A DNA stretch of 64,000 nt from Dipteris shenzhenensis (Eukaryota > Polypodiophyta > Polypodiopsida > Gleicheniales): assembly GCA_047967505.1 (NCBI GenBank), contig CM106539.1. The stretch is one strand, 5' to 3'. The notes beneath the pieces are model-generated. The model was not told where the DNA came from. It was given only the letters and a program-made list of their open reading frames with translations, and searched no databases. The position numbers and the translations under genes were made by a program. Shown piece after piece: positions 30,730 through 43,810 of this stretch (position 1 is its first letter; every line of letters starts with the position of its first letter).

Positions 30730-33429
30730 AGCCCCACCCATGAGACTTCTCAATCCTATGTGCATTTTACTAGAATATGGAAGAATAAATTCAACAAATT
30801 GAAGATACCCAAGCAAAAAAATTTGGTATATGTGAAATATGTGTAGATTTGAACCCTCCCACCAACACTTTCAAGATAGAGAGAAAGGTTAGCATGTTTA
30901 ATAGAAAGTGATCCATAAACTACCAATGCATGTACATGGGAAGAATGCTTGTATGATTTCTTTGCTACATTTTGTGGCCATGGCAATCAAAGATCTATGA
31001 AAACATGAATTAGCAATGTATGCATATGGAAGAATGCTTATACAATTTCTTTATTGCATTTGCAATCAACGATCTATAAACATGTAGAGATATGTGAGCA
31101 AAATAAAGGCAAAAGATGGAAAAGAATAGGAAGAAAAGCCATGAGAATGATGATATATATATGACCTTTACTGTTGATGGTATTGATGATAGAAATATGA
31201 CCATTACCATTAATATCCCACATTTCAATCATGTTTCAAAAGACCTAAAAGAGGAGAATTTAATAAAGCACCATGTGGTTAGTTGCATGGTCTTTCATGC
31301 GAGCTTGATACACGTGTTTTTGTGGCAACTCCAAATCTTAGAAATAATCCAAACCTTAGGGTAACAGTAATGAATGAAGTTTTTTAAAACCATTCAAGGT
31401 CTTTACCACCTATTCTATATGTATAGCTAGAGAATACCACTAGAGAGAATGAAAATCAAGCTCTATTGTCTTCCCTTTTTATGCTTATAGAGAGTGGAGT
31501 CCTACAAAATGTAAATCTTGGACTCCTATTGGTTGGTCACACACACAATCACATAAATCATATGTTTAACATACTGTCTATTAGAATATGACAAAACGAG
31601 GTATGGAATAGTGACTCCCTTCAAGAAATTTTGAGGCCTAGCTATGTTTTAGGAAGCAAGGATTTTAGAACTTCATGAGACAATTGAATTTATGCATTTT
31701 TAATTCGGTGATACAAAGATTGATCATTAAATTGCAAAGTTGAATGGTCAGACTATGAAGAAAGGAGACATGGGATGGTGACTCCCTTCAAGAAATTTTG
31801 AGGTTTGGCTATGTTCCAAAACCAAGTATTTCATTACTTCATGAGACAATTGAATTTAGGTATCTTGTGGTCGTTGGTACAAAAATTGATCATTACAAGG
31901 ATTTAGAATGGGGCAGGTGCAATGGTAAAGAGAACATTGGCATATGGGGTAGCTAAAGTGAAGACTGTGGTCTGTAAAAGATGTTTTTAAGTTTCTAAAC
32001 TTACGTGCTAGCATGAAGCTTAGGCAAGTTATACATCTACAAAGTGAGATGTGAACAGGATATTCTAGGAAGTGAAGCTCGGCCCTACCACTATATTGGC
32101 CATGCTTGGCCATCCCATATTATTGCAATACTTGCACCTAGTGTGATCACTCAAATTCCTAAGGGAGGATATCAATGGACATGAAATAGATTTTATATTT
32201 CCTTTTAACATTCACAATGCAGTTTGCAAAAGCTTTGAGAGACTGTAAGCGTTTTGCTAAATTGAGTACCTTGAGAAGAGGTTTCAAAATAGCAATGTGG
32301 TTTTAGAAGAGCACATTTTGTAAAGTTCAAAGTGGAATCGTGCATTATTGTTCACAAATATGTGTTCCTATTTATTGATTTGATCTACTTGTAATGAGAC
32401 TTTCTTAAATTTGATTTAATCTTTTCATCATGCTGCACATGTAGATTGAGATTTATAATACTCTATTCATAGTGCTCTGCATGTTTCATTGATAGATACG
32501 CCATCCACCTTAATAATATATCTTACCAAAATTGAAGTCAAATAATGTAAAAGACACAACGTTAATTGCCATTCATGAAGTATAACTTTGAAAAGACAAG
32601 AGTGCAACTTCTAGCAACATGAAAAAGTGCATATGTAGGCTTTAATAAATTAATTCTTTTGATTAAAAAAATGTTTGCATTTCATATCTCCTAGGGTATT
32701 CTACCACTTTCCATTACTATCATCCCCAAAATGATATTCTAATGCTATGTGGCTCACGCATGCTTTTAGTTAGCAAGTAATATTGTTAACTTCACAACTA
32801 AGTTACCTACATGCTATTTATATGCTATCATCGTTCTACTAAGAGTAGTTAGAAAGGGAAGGTGAGCACATGGTGTTACTGCTAGTAGTGGCTACTAGCT
32901 TCTAACTATGACTTAAGCATTAGTAGTGCTAGCATTAGTAGTACATAGCTACTAGCTAAGGCATTAGTAGAGGTAGATTGGCACCAACAACAGTGCTAGC
33001 TGTCAGGGGACACCTACTAGAGCTAGCACCCAAATGGCAACTACTAGCTACTTTTTGTGAAAAGTGGTGGAGACAAAATACATATCTCTTAATTAATGGA
33101 ATTTAGCCACTCAATTGTTAGCAATGCTAACCACATACATGGTAGGATAGCACAACAAGCTTACATGAACTTACTACTAGTACCAATTGCATGGTATTGA
33201 CGCTTGCTGGTAGCTAAGGATGTTAGATGCAAGGTGCTGGATGATGACTAGAAACTACTCAATTTCATATGAAATCTATGTGGTAGGATAGCTTTACAAA
33301 CTTACATGAACTTGATATCAGCCTTGAATGCATAGCATTGCTAATTGCAAGGTTAGATGCAAACTACTAGATGGTGACTATTAGCTACTCAATACATAAG
33401 CCTTCAATATGAAGCATCATGTCATGCAA
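30730..33429. other. AT-rich intergenic DNA
   Basis: No gene. The phrase 'gactcccttcaagaaatttt' plus 'gaggyytrgctatgtt' occurs twice (about 31613 and about 31781), each followed by 'catgagacaattgaattta'. A stretch at 32790-33370 is dense in 'ctagcta', 'tagtagt' and 'actagta' words. No RNA gene was recognised. Confidence 0.5.
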
Positions 33430-34100
33430 GCCTCTTGAGGAGCTTGTTCCTACAATGTGCATTTCTGTTGATGTAAAGGAAATTGTTGATCCGGTCATTG
33501 AATATGTCAAAAAAGGCTGCTGTTATATTTTCCCCCAGGTCAAATGCATGTTGCAGCAAATGTGGGCAACTGGCTGACCTGGTTATGATGCTCATTTGGA
33601 TAGTCGGTACTATGCATTCCCACATTCAGACCATGCCCCAAAGTGGTTGAAGTCTTCTTTTTAGGAAGTGTAGAATGACCGCCTGTCCGACAAGAGGCTA
33701 CTCATAATAAATAATATTATTTACAGCATGAAGCATACAAAGATATGGTGCATGATGCCATTACTCCTTTGGGCACACTGATGTTGATTATGCTCGGTTG
33801 CATTTTTTGCTGGCATGTACTATGTATACTCTTTTGGTCACTAGCGGCCTGCTCATCGGGATTTTCTCCTTGGTTATATTGATGGCAGGGTTATGGGTTG
33901 TCCTTTTGTCTCTCGCATGCTTTTCGACTAGAAGCACATAGTCTCACATTTTAAATGGAATCGCAAGGATGCTCTTCATGGAAACTCTTTGAGGGTAGAG
34001 TGGCTACATTGGTCAAAGGTCTTTCCACATCCTTTGGCCTTGCAAGAGCCCCATTGCTCTTATTTTATATTCCATAGAGAGTGATTCACGTTCAAAGCAC
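33430..34100 (+). pseudogene. Decayed coding-like segment, unknown family
   Basis: Interrupted frames keep protein-like patches: 'EEIVDP'-type sequence near 33480, 'AHLDSRYYAFPHSDHAPKWL' near 33590, 'DGRVMGCPFVSRMLFD' near 33885 and 'WNRKDALHGNSLRVEWLHWS' near 33960. Stops and at least one frame change separate them. I do not recognise the family; it may be an old transposon protein. Confidence 0.35.
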
Positions 34101-34235
34101 AAATTAAATCTACAAATTTTCTAACATATGCATAAATTGGATGTTATACATGCATCATTGAATGGATACTGGGATGAAGAAGTGTACACATAACAACCAC
34201 AAGGTTCTCTAGTCGTTGGAAAATAAAACTATGTA

Positions 34236-35190
34236 GATAATTCTTTCTATCTTAAATGGTGCGTTGCCTATCAACTAGATTTAGATGCTCATTTGGGAGA
34301 GACTAAAATGAAATCATTTAGACTTCACAAGTAGTTGTAGCTTGAATGAAGAGATTTGGACTACTTTTTTATTAGCCTTCTCCTTTAGTACTAGCCTTTG
34401 TCATGGCTGAGTTTGCCCTTCACCTCCGGAGTGCCGACAGAAACTCAGTAAAAAGACTTTGTATAAATGGATGCTCAAGTATGTGTGGGTGTGTGGATTT
34501 GTATGTGTGAGAGCATATTTTTATACTATGGTCTACACCCACTGTTGGACGCTGATGATGTTAGTGGGGATGTCATAGTAGCTAGTCCCTACTATGCGTG
34601 ATGGAGTTTATGGTTTTCAATCTTATGAGTGACTATCGTGAGATTGAAACTGCACTATGTTGGGTTTTTAGAGGATGAGTTTGGGAATGTTCCTGGATTC
34701 ATCCATGTGAAGTTTTCGTCCAAGTTGCGGCATGCTGGTATTGCGATAATTCTTTCTATCTTAAATGGTGAGTTGCCCTATCAGCTAGATTTAGATGCTT
34801 GTTTGGGAGATACTAAAATGAAATTATTTAGACTTCACAAGCAGTTGTTTTGATTAGCCTTCTCCTTTAGTGCTAGCCTTTGTCATGGCTGAGTTTGCCC
34901 TTCACCTTCGGAGTGCCGACAGAAACTCAGTACGAAGACTTTGTATAAATGGATGCTCAAGTATGTGTGGGTGTGTGGATTTGTAAGTGTGAGAGCATAT
35001 TTTTATACTATGGTCTACACCCACTATTGGGCATTGATGATGTCAGTGGGGATGTCATAGTAGCTAGTCCTTGCTATGTGTGATGGAGTTTATGGTTTTC
35101 AATCTTATGAGTGACTATCGTGAAATTGAAACTGCACTATGTTGTGTTTTTAGAGGATGAGTTTGGGAATGTTCCTGGATTCATCCAAGT
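34236..35190. repeat. Tandem duplication, about 0.5-kb unit
   Basis: The left part repeats with 509-bp spacing (gataattctttctatcttaa at 34236 and 34745). The right part repeats with 482-bp spacing (attagccttctcctttagt at 34371 and 34853), because the first copy holds about 27 extra bases. Each unit includes 'gatggagtttatggttttca' and 'gagtttgggaatgttcctgg'. The frame 34629-34853 is open for 74 codons across the middle but has no recognised domain. Confidence 0.9.
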
Positions 35191-35329
35191 ATAAGTATGT
35201 AGATTAACTATGTAGATTAAATGTAATTTTATATGGCTTCAAACAAGCACATAGAAGTTGGTATAGCAAAATTTCCACGTATCTTGCTAAATCCTATGCA
35301 AATCATGCACTCCAAAGCCAAAGGAGAAG

Positions 35330-35826
35330 AAATTACCATTGCACTTCATCATAAGCCTAAAGCAAGACTTGCTTATAGAGTTTGATATGAAAGACCTAAT
35401 TCTTATGCATTATTATCTCATTATGAAATCTTGGATAGATGCAAATAGTACTTTTGTGAGTCAACATAGATATGTGGTTAGATTATTGAAAAAGTTCACA
35501 AGCAGCTACTCCCAAATATGAAAATATTTTTTTGCATCAACATAAATATGTGGACAACTTATTGAAAAGTATTTTATGCAAGATTACAAAATTGTATCTA
35601 CTCCTATGGAATCAAATTTGAACTTAACAAAAAGATGAAGACAAACCCACTATGAATTAAAGGTACTACATAAAACTCTCTGGTTGTGTATTATATTTCA
35701 CAATCAAATGCTAGTTAAGATGATGTTGTAGACATCTTTATTGAACCACTGAACCACTTGGAAAATGGATTCTTAAGAAACACAATAAGCTTGGGTTTGA
35801 TGCAAAGGAATGGCAATCTGATTGGG
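35330..35826 (+). pseudogene. Ty1/copia reverse transcriptase/RNase H remnant
   Basis: Patches match copia pol in order: 'LKQDLLIEFDMKDLILMHYY', 'FVSQHRYVVRLLKKF', then 'STPMESNLNL' and finally 'DVVDIFIEPLNHLENGFL' (family consensus near DIFTKPL). Several stops and frame changes separate them and most of the RNase H is missing. It ends at the polypurine tract described next. Confidence 0.75.
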
Positions 35827-36160
35827 GGAAGTGATGGAACAATACTTGTTAGTCCTCCTCTAAATCCCTATATCATCATCTTAAAGGATGTCCTACGTCA
35901 TGATGTTGATCTTGAGGATATATTGTCATTTTCCTTCATTTGCAATCTACTATAAAGCATACCCACAATGGGCTGAGAGAGGTGTGTGCAACCACCATGG
36001 GCTAGCATTACACTAGATGCAAATGAAGGACAATGAGGACACCTTAGGGCTAGGGTTAGGGTTTCCTCATGGACCCTTTTAGGGTCCTCTCAAGACCTTA
36101 CTATATGGTGTCATTTACCTAGCCTCAATCAGCTTTCCACAGAGCACAACCCCTTACGAA
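35824..36160 (+). mobile_element. Copia polypurine tract and probable 3' LTR
   Basis: 'ttgggggaag' (35822-35831) follows the degraded pol end, and the next bases 'tgatggaacaatacttgtta' fit the start of a copia 3' LTR (TG...). The LTR end and target duplication were not resolved. A short 'gctagggttagggttt' occurs inside at about 36050. Confidence 0.45.
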
Positions 36161-37407
36161 ATGCAGATGCTTAATAATATTGATTAAAGAGACTTTTGTC
36201 CACATGAATCCTCAAAGTAAAAAGGGATTTTGAGCTAGATTAAAAGGCCATGTTTCACTCAAAGTCAACCCAAATTTAACCCAATAGAAGCCCATACTTC
36301 ACACACTAAAAACACAAGCTTTTCAAAGTTAAAATGTTAAATGAAGCTATTTTTAGACATCATTTCCAAGGCTGATAATTGCACCAAATTCATTCATTGT
36401 TTCAAGCTTGCCAATTTCAAGCTTGCACCAAATTCCTTCATTGTTTCAAGCATTTTCAATGATTTGGAGGCAAACAGAGTCATAACTTAGTCCTATATTC
36501 ACTAGCCAATTTAGAACACATAAGGAAACAACTTTTAAAGATGTCTTGAAGATTTTTACTATTTTTTGGCAAAGTCTTATGCAAAGGGAATCACTTCATA
36601 AACAAAAGTGCGAACATTGGACTAGAACATCACCCGTTGAGAACCTCACATCAAATGAATTTGGGACCATGATATCTTCATCAACAAATATCTTCTACTT
36701 TACTAGTTCAGATCAAATAATTTTATGGCAAAGGCATAATTTTTAGCAACTTATTTACTCCAGATGACATTTCAAAGAGGGATTATAGTGAACTAGTGGA
36801 GGGCAAGGTTTGGGGCCACATGTATTTGTTGCCTCTTTGTTGAGGAGCCTATTTAGCATTGCTTATGGGGTTGTAGATAAGCAAGGGGGGAAAGAGTTCT
36901 CCATGATATGTCTGGTGGGTGTAAGTTCCTCACACAGCAAAGTTGGCTCTCAAAACAAAGCAAAGCAAGGATCAGTTGGAATGGTATCTCTAGACCATTG
37001 AGCACCTTTATGCATTCTCCTTTCTTCATGACCTGTGGATTAGTAGCCCAGCTCTTTCTTTGGGGCTCAAGTTTTCTACAAGAAACATCACTCTTCTTAG
37101 TCTCTTTTGGTTCAACAGCATTTGGTTGAGTCATGCTCTCTGGACAATGTTCTTGACTCTCTATACAGACTTGCACATGCATCTATGGATACCTCGTGGG
37201 AGATTCTAGTGAGCATATCAACATGGCATATTTGGAGATGTAGATGTACAGAGGCTTTGGATGGTTCCCAAGTCCACCTTGCACACACATTGGCTACTAT
37301 ATAGATAGACATGGTACAGACCTTGGTAGCCATTTGGGGGAGCATATAGGGGTCTTCTTCACAAGCAGCCTCTACTAGGAGGAATGTTGTCTTGAGGGTT
37401 AGGGGTG
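36161..37407. other. Intergenic, no gene recognised
   Basis: AT-rich. 'attgcaccaaattcattcat' and 'cttgcaccaaattccttcat' form a short duplication at about 36377-36450. Small frames on both strands near 36.8-37.3 kb have no domain. Confidence 0.5.
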
Positions 37408-37600
37408 CTATGTCAGCATCTCCATCATGTGTACATGACAAACATGAGAGCCCTACTATGGGTGCAATGGAACCAACCATTACACATGTCAACTTTCCAT
37501 ATCTTAGGAGTGTCATATTATCATCTTCATCATGTGTACAAGAAATTTTGAGAATACCTACTATGGGTGTAATGGACTTAATCATTGCACATGTGAAGAA
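37408..37600. repeat. Tandem duplication, about 102-bp period
   Basis: Two copies share 'catcatgtgtac', 'cctactatgggtg' and 'caatggaac/taatggac' followed by 'attrcacatgt'. A 102-codon plus-strand frame spans both and repeats 'CVH/CVQ...PTMGAM/PTMGVM', without a known domain. Confidence 0.75.
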
Positions 37601-38481
37601 TACAAAAAAGGTGATACAAATCGTGATAGATTATGCTAAAAGCATCCACAATATCCTCACTAACTGTGTAGCTAAGACAAATAATCTTCCCAAAGTTTGA
37701 TTACTTCATTGAAACTTGAAAATTCTACTTTATTTCTTTTTTTGTGATATGTTGGCAGTGGCATTTCATATGTATCCAATTTTTGAACTAAAATATCATA
37801 TATCCATGATTTCTAGCTATTGATTGCAATGCTTCCAATCTTTCCTAGTATCTTCAAAGTCGTCATGCATAACTTCGAAGACCAGCTGCGCTTCGTGTGA
37901 GGCATGAACAGAGTCACCTAATCCATTCATGTACATCCTGTCCACTTGATTGCCAGCCATCAAGTCCTCACGCATAGTCTATGTACAGAGCCTGAAATAT
38001 TCAAAACAGAGAGCTGTGGAAAAACATGAGCACATAGCAAAGAAAGTAACCCCAAAAAGGAGAAGTTTGCATGGTTTCAAGCAAAGGAAAACAGGACTTA
38101 TAGACAGCAGAGAAATTCGCCCTGAATGAGAGGTATTTACAGGGTTGAAAACAGAGAAAAGGTGCGCCTATCGACAGTAAAGAAAACCAGCAGCAGAACA
38201 GATGAAGCAGATGCCCACAAAACACACACAGTCCCAAAACACACACACACTGGGGGCTGTGGAAAAGAGAGCAGGGGTGGAGCACAGTGAGAACACGGGA
38301 AGACACGCAACAGATGCAGGAGCACAAGGGCACGCACATCCAGACGGCCTGTGGAGATGTCCAAGAGTGCAGCCAGGGGGGTGCTGATCTTGGAAACACC
38401 CCCAGGGGGGTTGGCACAGCCAGACAGGCAGTCCTAGGCAAGGATGCTGCAGAAATTCTCAATAGCCTGCTATCTCTCACA

Positions 38482-38519
<38 letters not shown>

Positions 38520-39240
38520 CGACCACCAATGCCAATATACATTGGCTGTCGACTTGTGAGTAGCTGTCTCACTTTGAGACAGCTATGAATGTACATTCTT
38601 CTTAATGAAAGGTAAAAGAGTGTGTGTGTGTGTCAAAAAAAACAAAAAAAAAGTGTGTATCAACAAGAGCATAGGAACCTAGCTAAAAGTGCCCACACCA
38701 ATATGAGCATAGAGAGATTTCAAACCAGTAGAATTGCTAGCAATTCCATCACGTGACCCAATTATGCTATCCAATTAGCCACAAATGGTGGATCCAATGC
38801 AGGTCTATAGTAAACACCACAAATATTTGAATGTGTCAAGTCTGCAATTTCCCAAGAAACCAGTCTGCCATCTGTCAACTGGACACTAGGGTTTGCAAAA
38901 GCTGAAAGCAAGGGTAAAAAGAAACCACCTTACCACTTTGTTCCTGTTAGACAGCAAAGACTTATAACGAACATCAAGCCTGCTGTGTCCGGACCATAAA
39001 TTAGTAAGAGAAGAAACTATTGGATATGATAGTAAATTAAGAATCTTTATTTGTAACAGTCCGGTTCAAGAACAAACTTAAACAAGAGTAGTGAGCTATA
39101 AAATACAGTCGGCAAAAGACTCGATACTTACAATTCTTCTAAAGCCAGAAGACTCTGGCTCTCAGATGAGAACTGTGATGGAGGTGAAACTTGTTAATGA
39201 TCAACTAAAAGCTTACAAATTAAATTGCAGAACCCTGCAT
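37601..39240. other. Intergenic with AC microsatellite and A-rich tail
   Basis: Holds a (CA)n tract at 38482-38515. A poly-A-rich end at 38634-38652 follows 'gtgtgtgtgtgtgtc', resembling a retroposon tail. A 170-codon minus-strand frame at 38001-38513 starts within the microsatellite and has no domain. Confidence 0.5.
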
Positions 39241-40614
39241 CCTGTATTTTAAGGCAAACCCCTAATTGGAGAAAAGCAGCAGAGAAAGAGCTTCAAATAC
39301 ATAAGGCCGATAGGCAGACTGAAGGCGCAATAGACACACAGGAGTTGTATCAGCTGTTAGTCTCATGGACCGTATCGGTCATTCTATGGCATTACTAGAC
39401 CAATGCCCAGGTCTGCCCATGCGAGTGCACACACACGCACACAAAATGCTTTTAAATGGCTTCGCTATGCAATACTCAAACCTCAATTGATTCTGTGTTG
39501 AAGTTCTCTCTGTGGTAATTCAATTTTGAATACCACTGTGACCCTTAGATTTCAACAACAAAGAGCTGGTTCAGATGTAGCGTGTGGTTTTTGCACTATT
39601 TTGAAGGCACTGTGCAGACATGTGGTCCAACAAATTCAACCTCAAGCCCCCAAACCTTAACAGCATATCCTCTAAAATCTTTTCACATTGATTAAATTTC
39701 AGGTTCTATATTGTGATAACAGTGTGCATCACAATAGTCCGCAGACGGATTTCTGTAAGATTATGCCCCCATGCCCTTAAATAGAAATGATCAGATGAAT
39801 GATCAAAATGTTAGCAGAATTGAGGCATTTGCCCAGGTACTCAAATGTTTTGACACTTAATGCAGATTAAAGACAAAACTATGTTCAATTCCTTGGCCCC
39901 CCCATAGTGGTTCCTCTCCTCAAGTCCTGTATTTTAAGGCAAACCCCTAATTGGAGAAAAGCGGCAGAGAAAGAGCTTCAAATACATAAGGCCGTTAGGC
40001 AGACTGAAGGCGCAATAGACACACAGGAGTTGTATCAGCTGTTAGTCTCATGGACCGTATCGGTCATTCTATGGCATTACTAGATCTCTCAACCTTTAGC
40101 ACACCAATGCCCAGGTCTGCCCATGCAAGTGCACACACACGCACACAAAATGCTTTTAAATGGCTTCGCTATGCAATACTCAAACCGCAATTGATTCTGT
40201 GTTGAAGTTCTCTCTGTGGTAATTCAATTTTGAATACCACTGTGACCCTTAGATTTCAACAACAAAGAGCTGGTTCAGATGTAGCGTGTTTGAAGGCACT
40301 GTGCAGACATGTGGTCCAACAAATTCAACCTCAAGCCCCCAAACCTTAAAACAGCATATCCTCTAAAATCTTTTCACATTGATTAAATTTCAGGTTCTAT
40401 ATTGTGATAATAGTGTGCATCACAATAGTCCGCAGACGGATTTCTGTAAGATTATGCTCCCATGCCCTTAAATAGAAATGATCAGATGAATGATCAAAAT
40501 GTTCGCAGAATTGAGGCATTTGCCCAGATACTCAAATGACACTAAATGCAGATTAAAGACAAAACTATGTTCAATTCCTTGGCTCCCCCATAGTGGTTCC
40601 TCTCCTCAAGTCCT
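39241..40614. repeat. 685-bp tandem duplication 3' of the kinase gene
   Basis: Copy 1 is 39241-39925 and copy 2 is 39926-40614, both beginning 'cctgtattttaaggcaaacc' and ending 'ggttcctctcctcaagtcc'. Identity is very high. Copy 2 has an 18-base insertion (tctctcaacctttagcac, about 40084) and lacks about 17 bases (gtttttgcactatttt region) found in copy 1 near 39586. No frame is open through it. Confidence 0.97.
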
Positions 40615-41217
40615 GACCATATATAGGAATCAGATCAACAGGGCATCAAATGTTACTGAGAGACCTGATGGCAGGATGTGGAATGACACAGCATTACAGA
40701 AATGTGTAACTTATGAAATGTGCCTTTATGAATATCCGATAGTGTATCAGCATTACAGAAGTATACTCTATAAATGTTCCTTATGAATGTTATCGGATCT
40801 TGGGGCATACCTCAACCCAGCTACTGATTGATTTTTTAATATATCCAATTAAGCGGCCTATTCCAATAGCATTTATAATTGCACATCGTTGCAGAAAGGC
40901 AGAAGTACAGTACATGAACAAATAGCCATTATATTGTTATGAGCTAGATATACAATCAAGATTCCAAAAGTATTTTACAAGCTTAAAAAAGCCTTTATCC
41001 TCTTCTTTTGACTCTGTAGGGCAACGTCACACACCATTCAATAATAGCCAAGGCACATCTAACAAGGAAACCAGCAGACGTAGAAGGTGCAACCACCTTT
41101 GCTTGACTGTTAAGTGAGATTGGTGGCTGCGATTGCTTGTTTGCTCCCCATGGACTGCAAAGAAACAAGAAGCCTCACAGAAACATGCATCCATCACAAA
41201 TCAATTACATTTTCCCA
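40615..41217 (-). other. 3' flank of the kinase gene
   Basis: Likely contains the 3' untranslated region of the minus-strand kinase gene. No separate gene is seen. The boundary of the transcript is not defined by any signal I can see. Confidence 0.5.
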
Positions 41218-43185
41218 TCAAACCTTACACCCTCTCCTTTCCACGAATCCTCCAATGTTGGGTGATTGATGTGGCGAAACTCCATTGCCATAACGTGTCA
41301 TTCCATTTCTTGGAGATGGATGACTAACTGCGCTCTTAACGTTGTGATGAAAACCGTTTCCACCCTCACGAGTTTGAGTTTCACCATCTTGCTTACTAGC
41401 ATTTGAATATTTAGATAACTCCCTTGCATTGAGTAGGGGTTCAAGAGACTCTACAATCTCCTTCATAGCAGGTCTGTTCTTTGCTTCTGTGCTGAGACAC
41501 TGGCGAGCTACATTAGCAGCTTTTTGAGCTCCTTTCAATGAATACTGACCTTCAAGCCTTTGATCAACAATGCGGAGCACTCTGCGCTTGTCATCTAGGT
41601 ATGGTTTAGCCCATTCAACTAAGTTTTGCTCTCCCCCAGGTCGATTTTTGTCCACAGCTCGACGGCCAGTAAGAATTTCTAGCAAGACAACTCCAAAGCT
41701 GTAGACATCACTTCTAGCTGTCAAATGCCCTGCACGTAAAACATGCCCAGTCAGATGGAAGTTTCCAATCTTGTAGCTAAATGCATGTTATTTTTGAGCG
41801 AGATATACAGGCCACTTAGCCCACAATGCATAACCTGTCGCTACGTATTCCGGAGCAGCATAGCCATAAGTCCCCATGACCCGGGTAGAGACATGTGTGT
41901 TATCTCCAGTAGGACCATCCTTAGCAAGCCCAAAGTCTGAGAGTTTAGCATTGTATTGCTGAAAAGCAGAGATTAGGCAGAACAAATTCAGTGTAAGAGC
42001 ATTACAAAACAGCCATTTTAACTCCCGCTCAAAGTGACAGGCAATGTTCTTATATAATTTCATCTCCCTGCAAATAAATGCCCAAACCATCTCAAGATAT
42101 GGGTGAGAGGATGCTTACTGAGTCTAGTAAGATGTTTGAAGCTTTGAAGTCTCGATATATAACTGGTCGTTGGGCATCATGTAAAAAACAAAGGCCCCTC
42201 GCTGCACCCACGGCCACCTTCATTCTGATTGCCCAGGATAGCGACTGATTGAGATTGTTCTCTGGGAACGAAAATAATAATACGTGAGCATTCAAATACT
42301 TGACAAATTAACATAATTAGAGAATGAGAATGATAATACATAAGCATTCAAATATTTGACAAATAAACAATAATTGGAGCGGAAAGGAGCAAATGATGAC
42401 TTACTCCGAAAGAGGTGATTTTCCAAACTTCCACGAGGCATGAACTCGTACACTAATAATCGATGGTCATCCTCAGCACAAAAGCCGAGCAGTTTAACTA
42501 GATTTGGATGATGAATTGCACCGAGAAAGTGTACCTCCGCCTGAACGCAAATGACAAGAGTCAGCCAACGGAAGAAATGTAGTTAATCGTTAACATATTA
42601 CAACGGATTCATAAGAGAGAAAGCCACCATATACCAGCCATTCTTTATGGCCTTGCAGCCCTTCCAAATTTAGCTTCTTGACTGCAACCTGTATTCCTTG
42701 TGCTGGGCGAGTAGGCATGAAGGACAGTTCATCGATATACCCTTTGAACACGGGGCCAAAACCTCCCTCGCCCAGTAGACTGTCAGGTTTAAAATTTCGC
42801 GTGGCAGCCCTCAAATCATTGTAAGAAAACGCGTGCAAGTTGGCACCAGAGACACTGGAACGACGAGACATGTCCCCACTGCTCGGAATGGTCATATCAG
42901 TGCTTCCATTGCTGCGCTCCGCTTGGGAGCTGCTAAGTGTATTTATTGATGTAGCTGCACCCATAGAAACCAAGGGTTGACCTTAAGTACAGAAGCTAAC
43001 GATGAATTCTGATCGCTACATTCAGAACAAGACCAGTACGATGCGCAACATATAGGTTCTCTGCGAATCAAAACAATCAGAGAAAAAATGTGGATTATAT
43101 CGAATAACTTACTCGTACTTGAAGTAGGTACGGCACTGTGAACGGGGCTCGCGGAATTGACTTGCGTACCAAAGCAATTGCCCAT
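41218..43185 (-). CDS. Receptor-like cytoplasmic kinase, RLCK-VII/PBL type, 6 exons
   Basis: Ser/Thr kinases of this group act at the plasma membrane downstream of receptor kinases. Exons (transcript order): 43185-43113, 42954-42635, 42540-42405, 42261-42119, 41958-41835, 41729-41218; all introns GT..AG, frame kept, 435 residues. The N-terminus '[11 protein letters not shown]' offers Gly2 for myristoylation and Cys4 for palmitoylation. A Ser-rich linker leads to the kinase domain (about 78-365) with '[13 protein letters not shown]' (85-95 region), Lys117 in VAVKKLN, Asp214 in '[14 protein letters not shown]' (HRD written YRD, as is usual in this group), Asp232 in [13 protein letters not shown], then '[13 protein letters not shown]' and '[14 protein letters not shown]'. 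The tail is Ser/Asn-rich with '[16 protein letters not shown]' before it. All catalytic residues are present. The start is the only ATG giving an acylation motif. Exact orthology within PBL kinases is not determined. Confidence 0.95.
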
Positions 43186-43810
43186 TACTCAATTGTATAC
43201 GCTGCAATTTCAAGCGGGAAACGGGTTCTCACGGGGGAAGAAACGAGGGCAAGAGATACCAACCATTGAAGGTTGGATCACGCAGCGAGGCTACGCAGTT
43301 GGGCAGCTCTCTCTCTCTCTCTCACCGTGGGTCTGTGCTGAACAGACCCACGAAGTAGACCCAGCAGAACGCGGCAAGGAGATCGCTAAAGTGATCGACG
43401 GATCTGTGTGCGGAAGGCGGACACGAGACTGCAGCAACAAGAGGCTGAAAAAGTCGCTTTGCTCTCTTCCCCCCTCTGCCTCTCTGTCTCTGTCTGTCTG
43501 TCTGTCTCTCTGTGCAAGCTTGTCCTCCAACAAATGAGAGCGATTGGAGCCGTAGCACTTGAGGGGGGGAGGGAGGCAGGGGCTATGGCAGGAGAAAGCT
43601 ATGGGGAGGGAGGAAGGGAGGAAAAGAGGTGAGCTGAGCGAGGAGGGAGGGGAAGGCTATGAAGCTTTGAAGGAAGAAAAGCTATGGGTGATGGGTGGCT
43701 ATGGCGAGATGCGAGGATCAAAAGCCTTCTTGAAGAAGAAGAAGGAGGAGGAAGAAGAAGAAGAAGAAGAAGACTCCATTTACGAAGAAGAAGAAGAAGA
43801 AGAAGACTAC
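43186..43810 (-). promoter_or_regulatory. GA-rich leader and promoter of the kinase gene
   Basis: On the gene strand the sequence upstream of the start codon carries GAGAGAGAGAGA (43311-43322), a GACA/GAGA-rich patch (43482-43514) and a (CTT)n tract (GAA repeats on +, 43730-43806). GA/CT-rich leaders are common in plant genes and can bind BPC/GAGA factors; that role here is inference. No TATA box was assigned. Confidence 0.45.
43730..43806. repeat. (GAA)n triplet microsatellite
   Basis: About 75 bp of GAAGAA and GGAGGA triplets with one interruption (ctccatttac). Glu- and Leu-rich open frames over it are artefacts. Confidence 0.95.

Noticed and set aside
36046-36063. Interstitial telomere-like word (agggctagggttagggttt)
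   Set aside because: Only two units long and inside a probable LTR; chance or LTR sequence is enough.
38001-38513. 170-codon Cys/Ser-rich minus-strand frame
   Set aside because: It begins within an AC microsatellite, has no domain, and a plus-strand frame overlaps it; composition effect.
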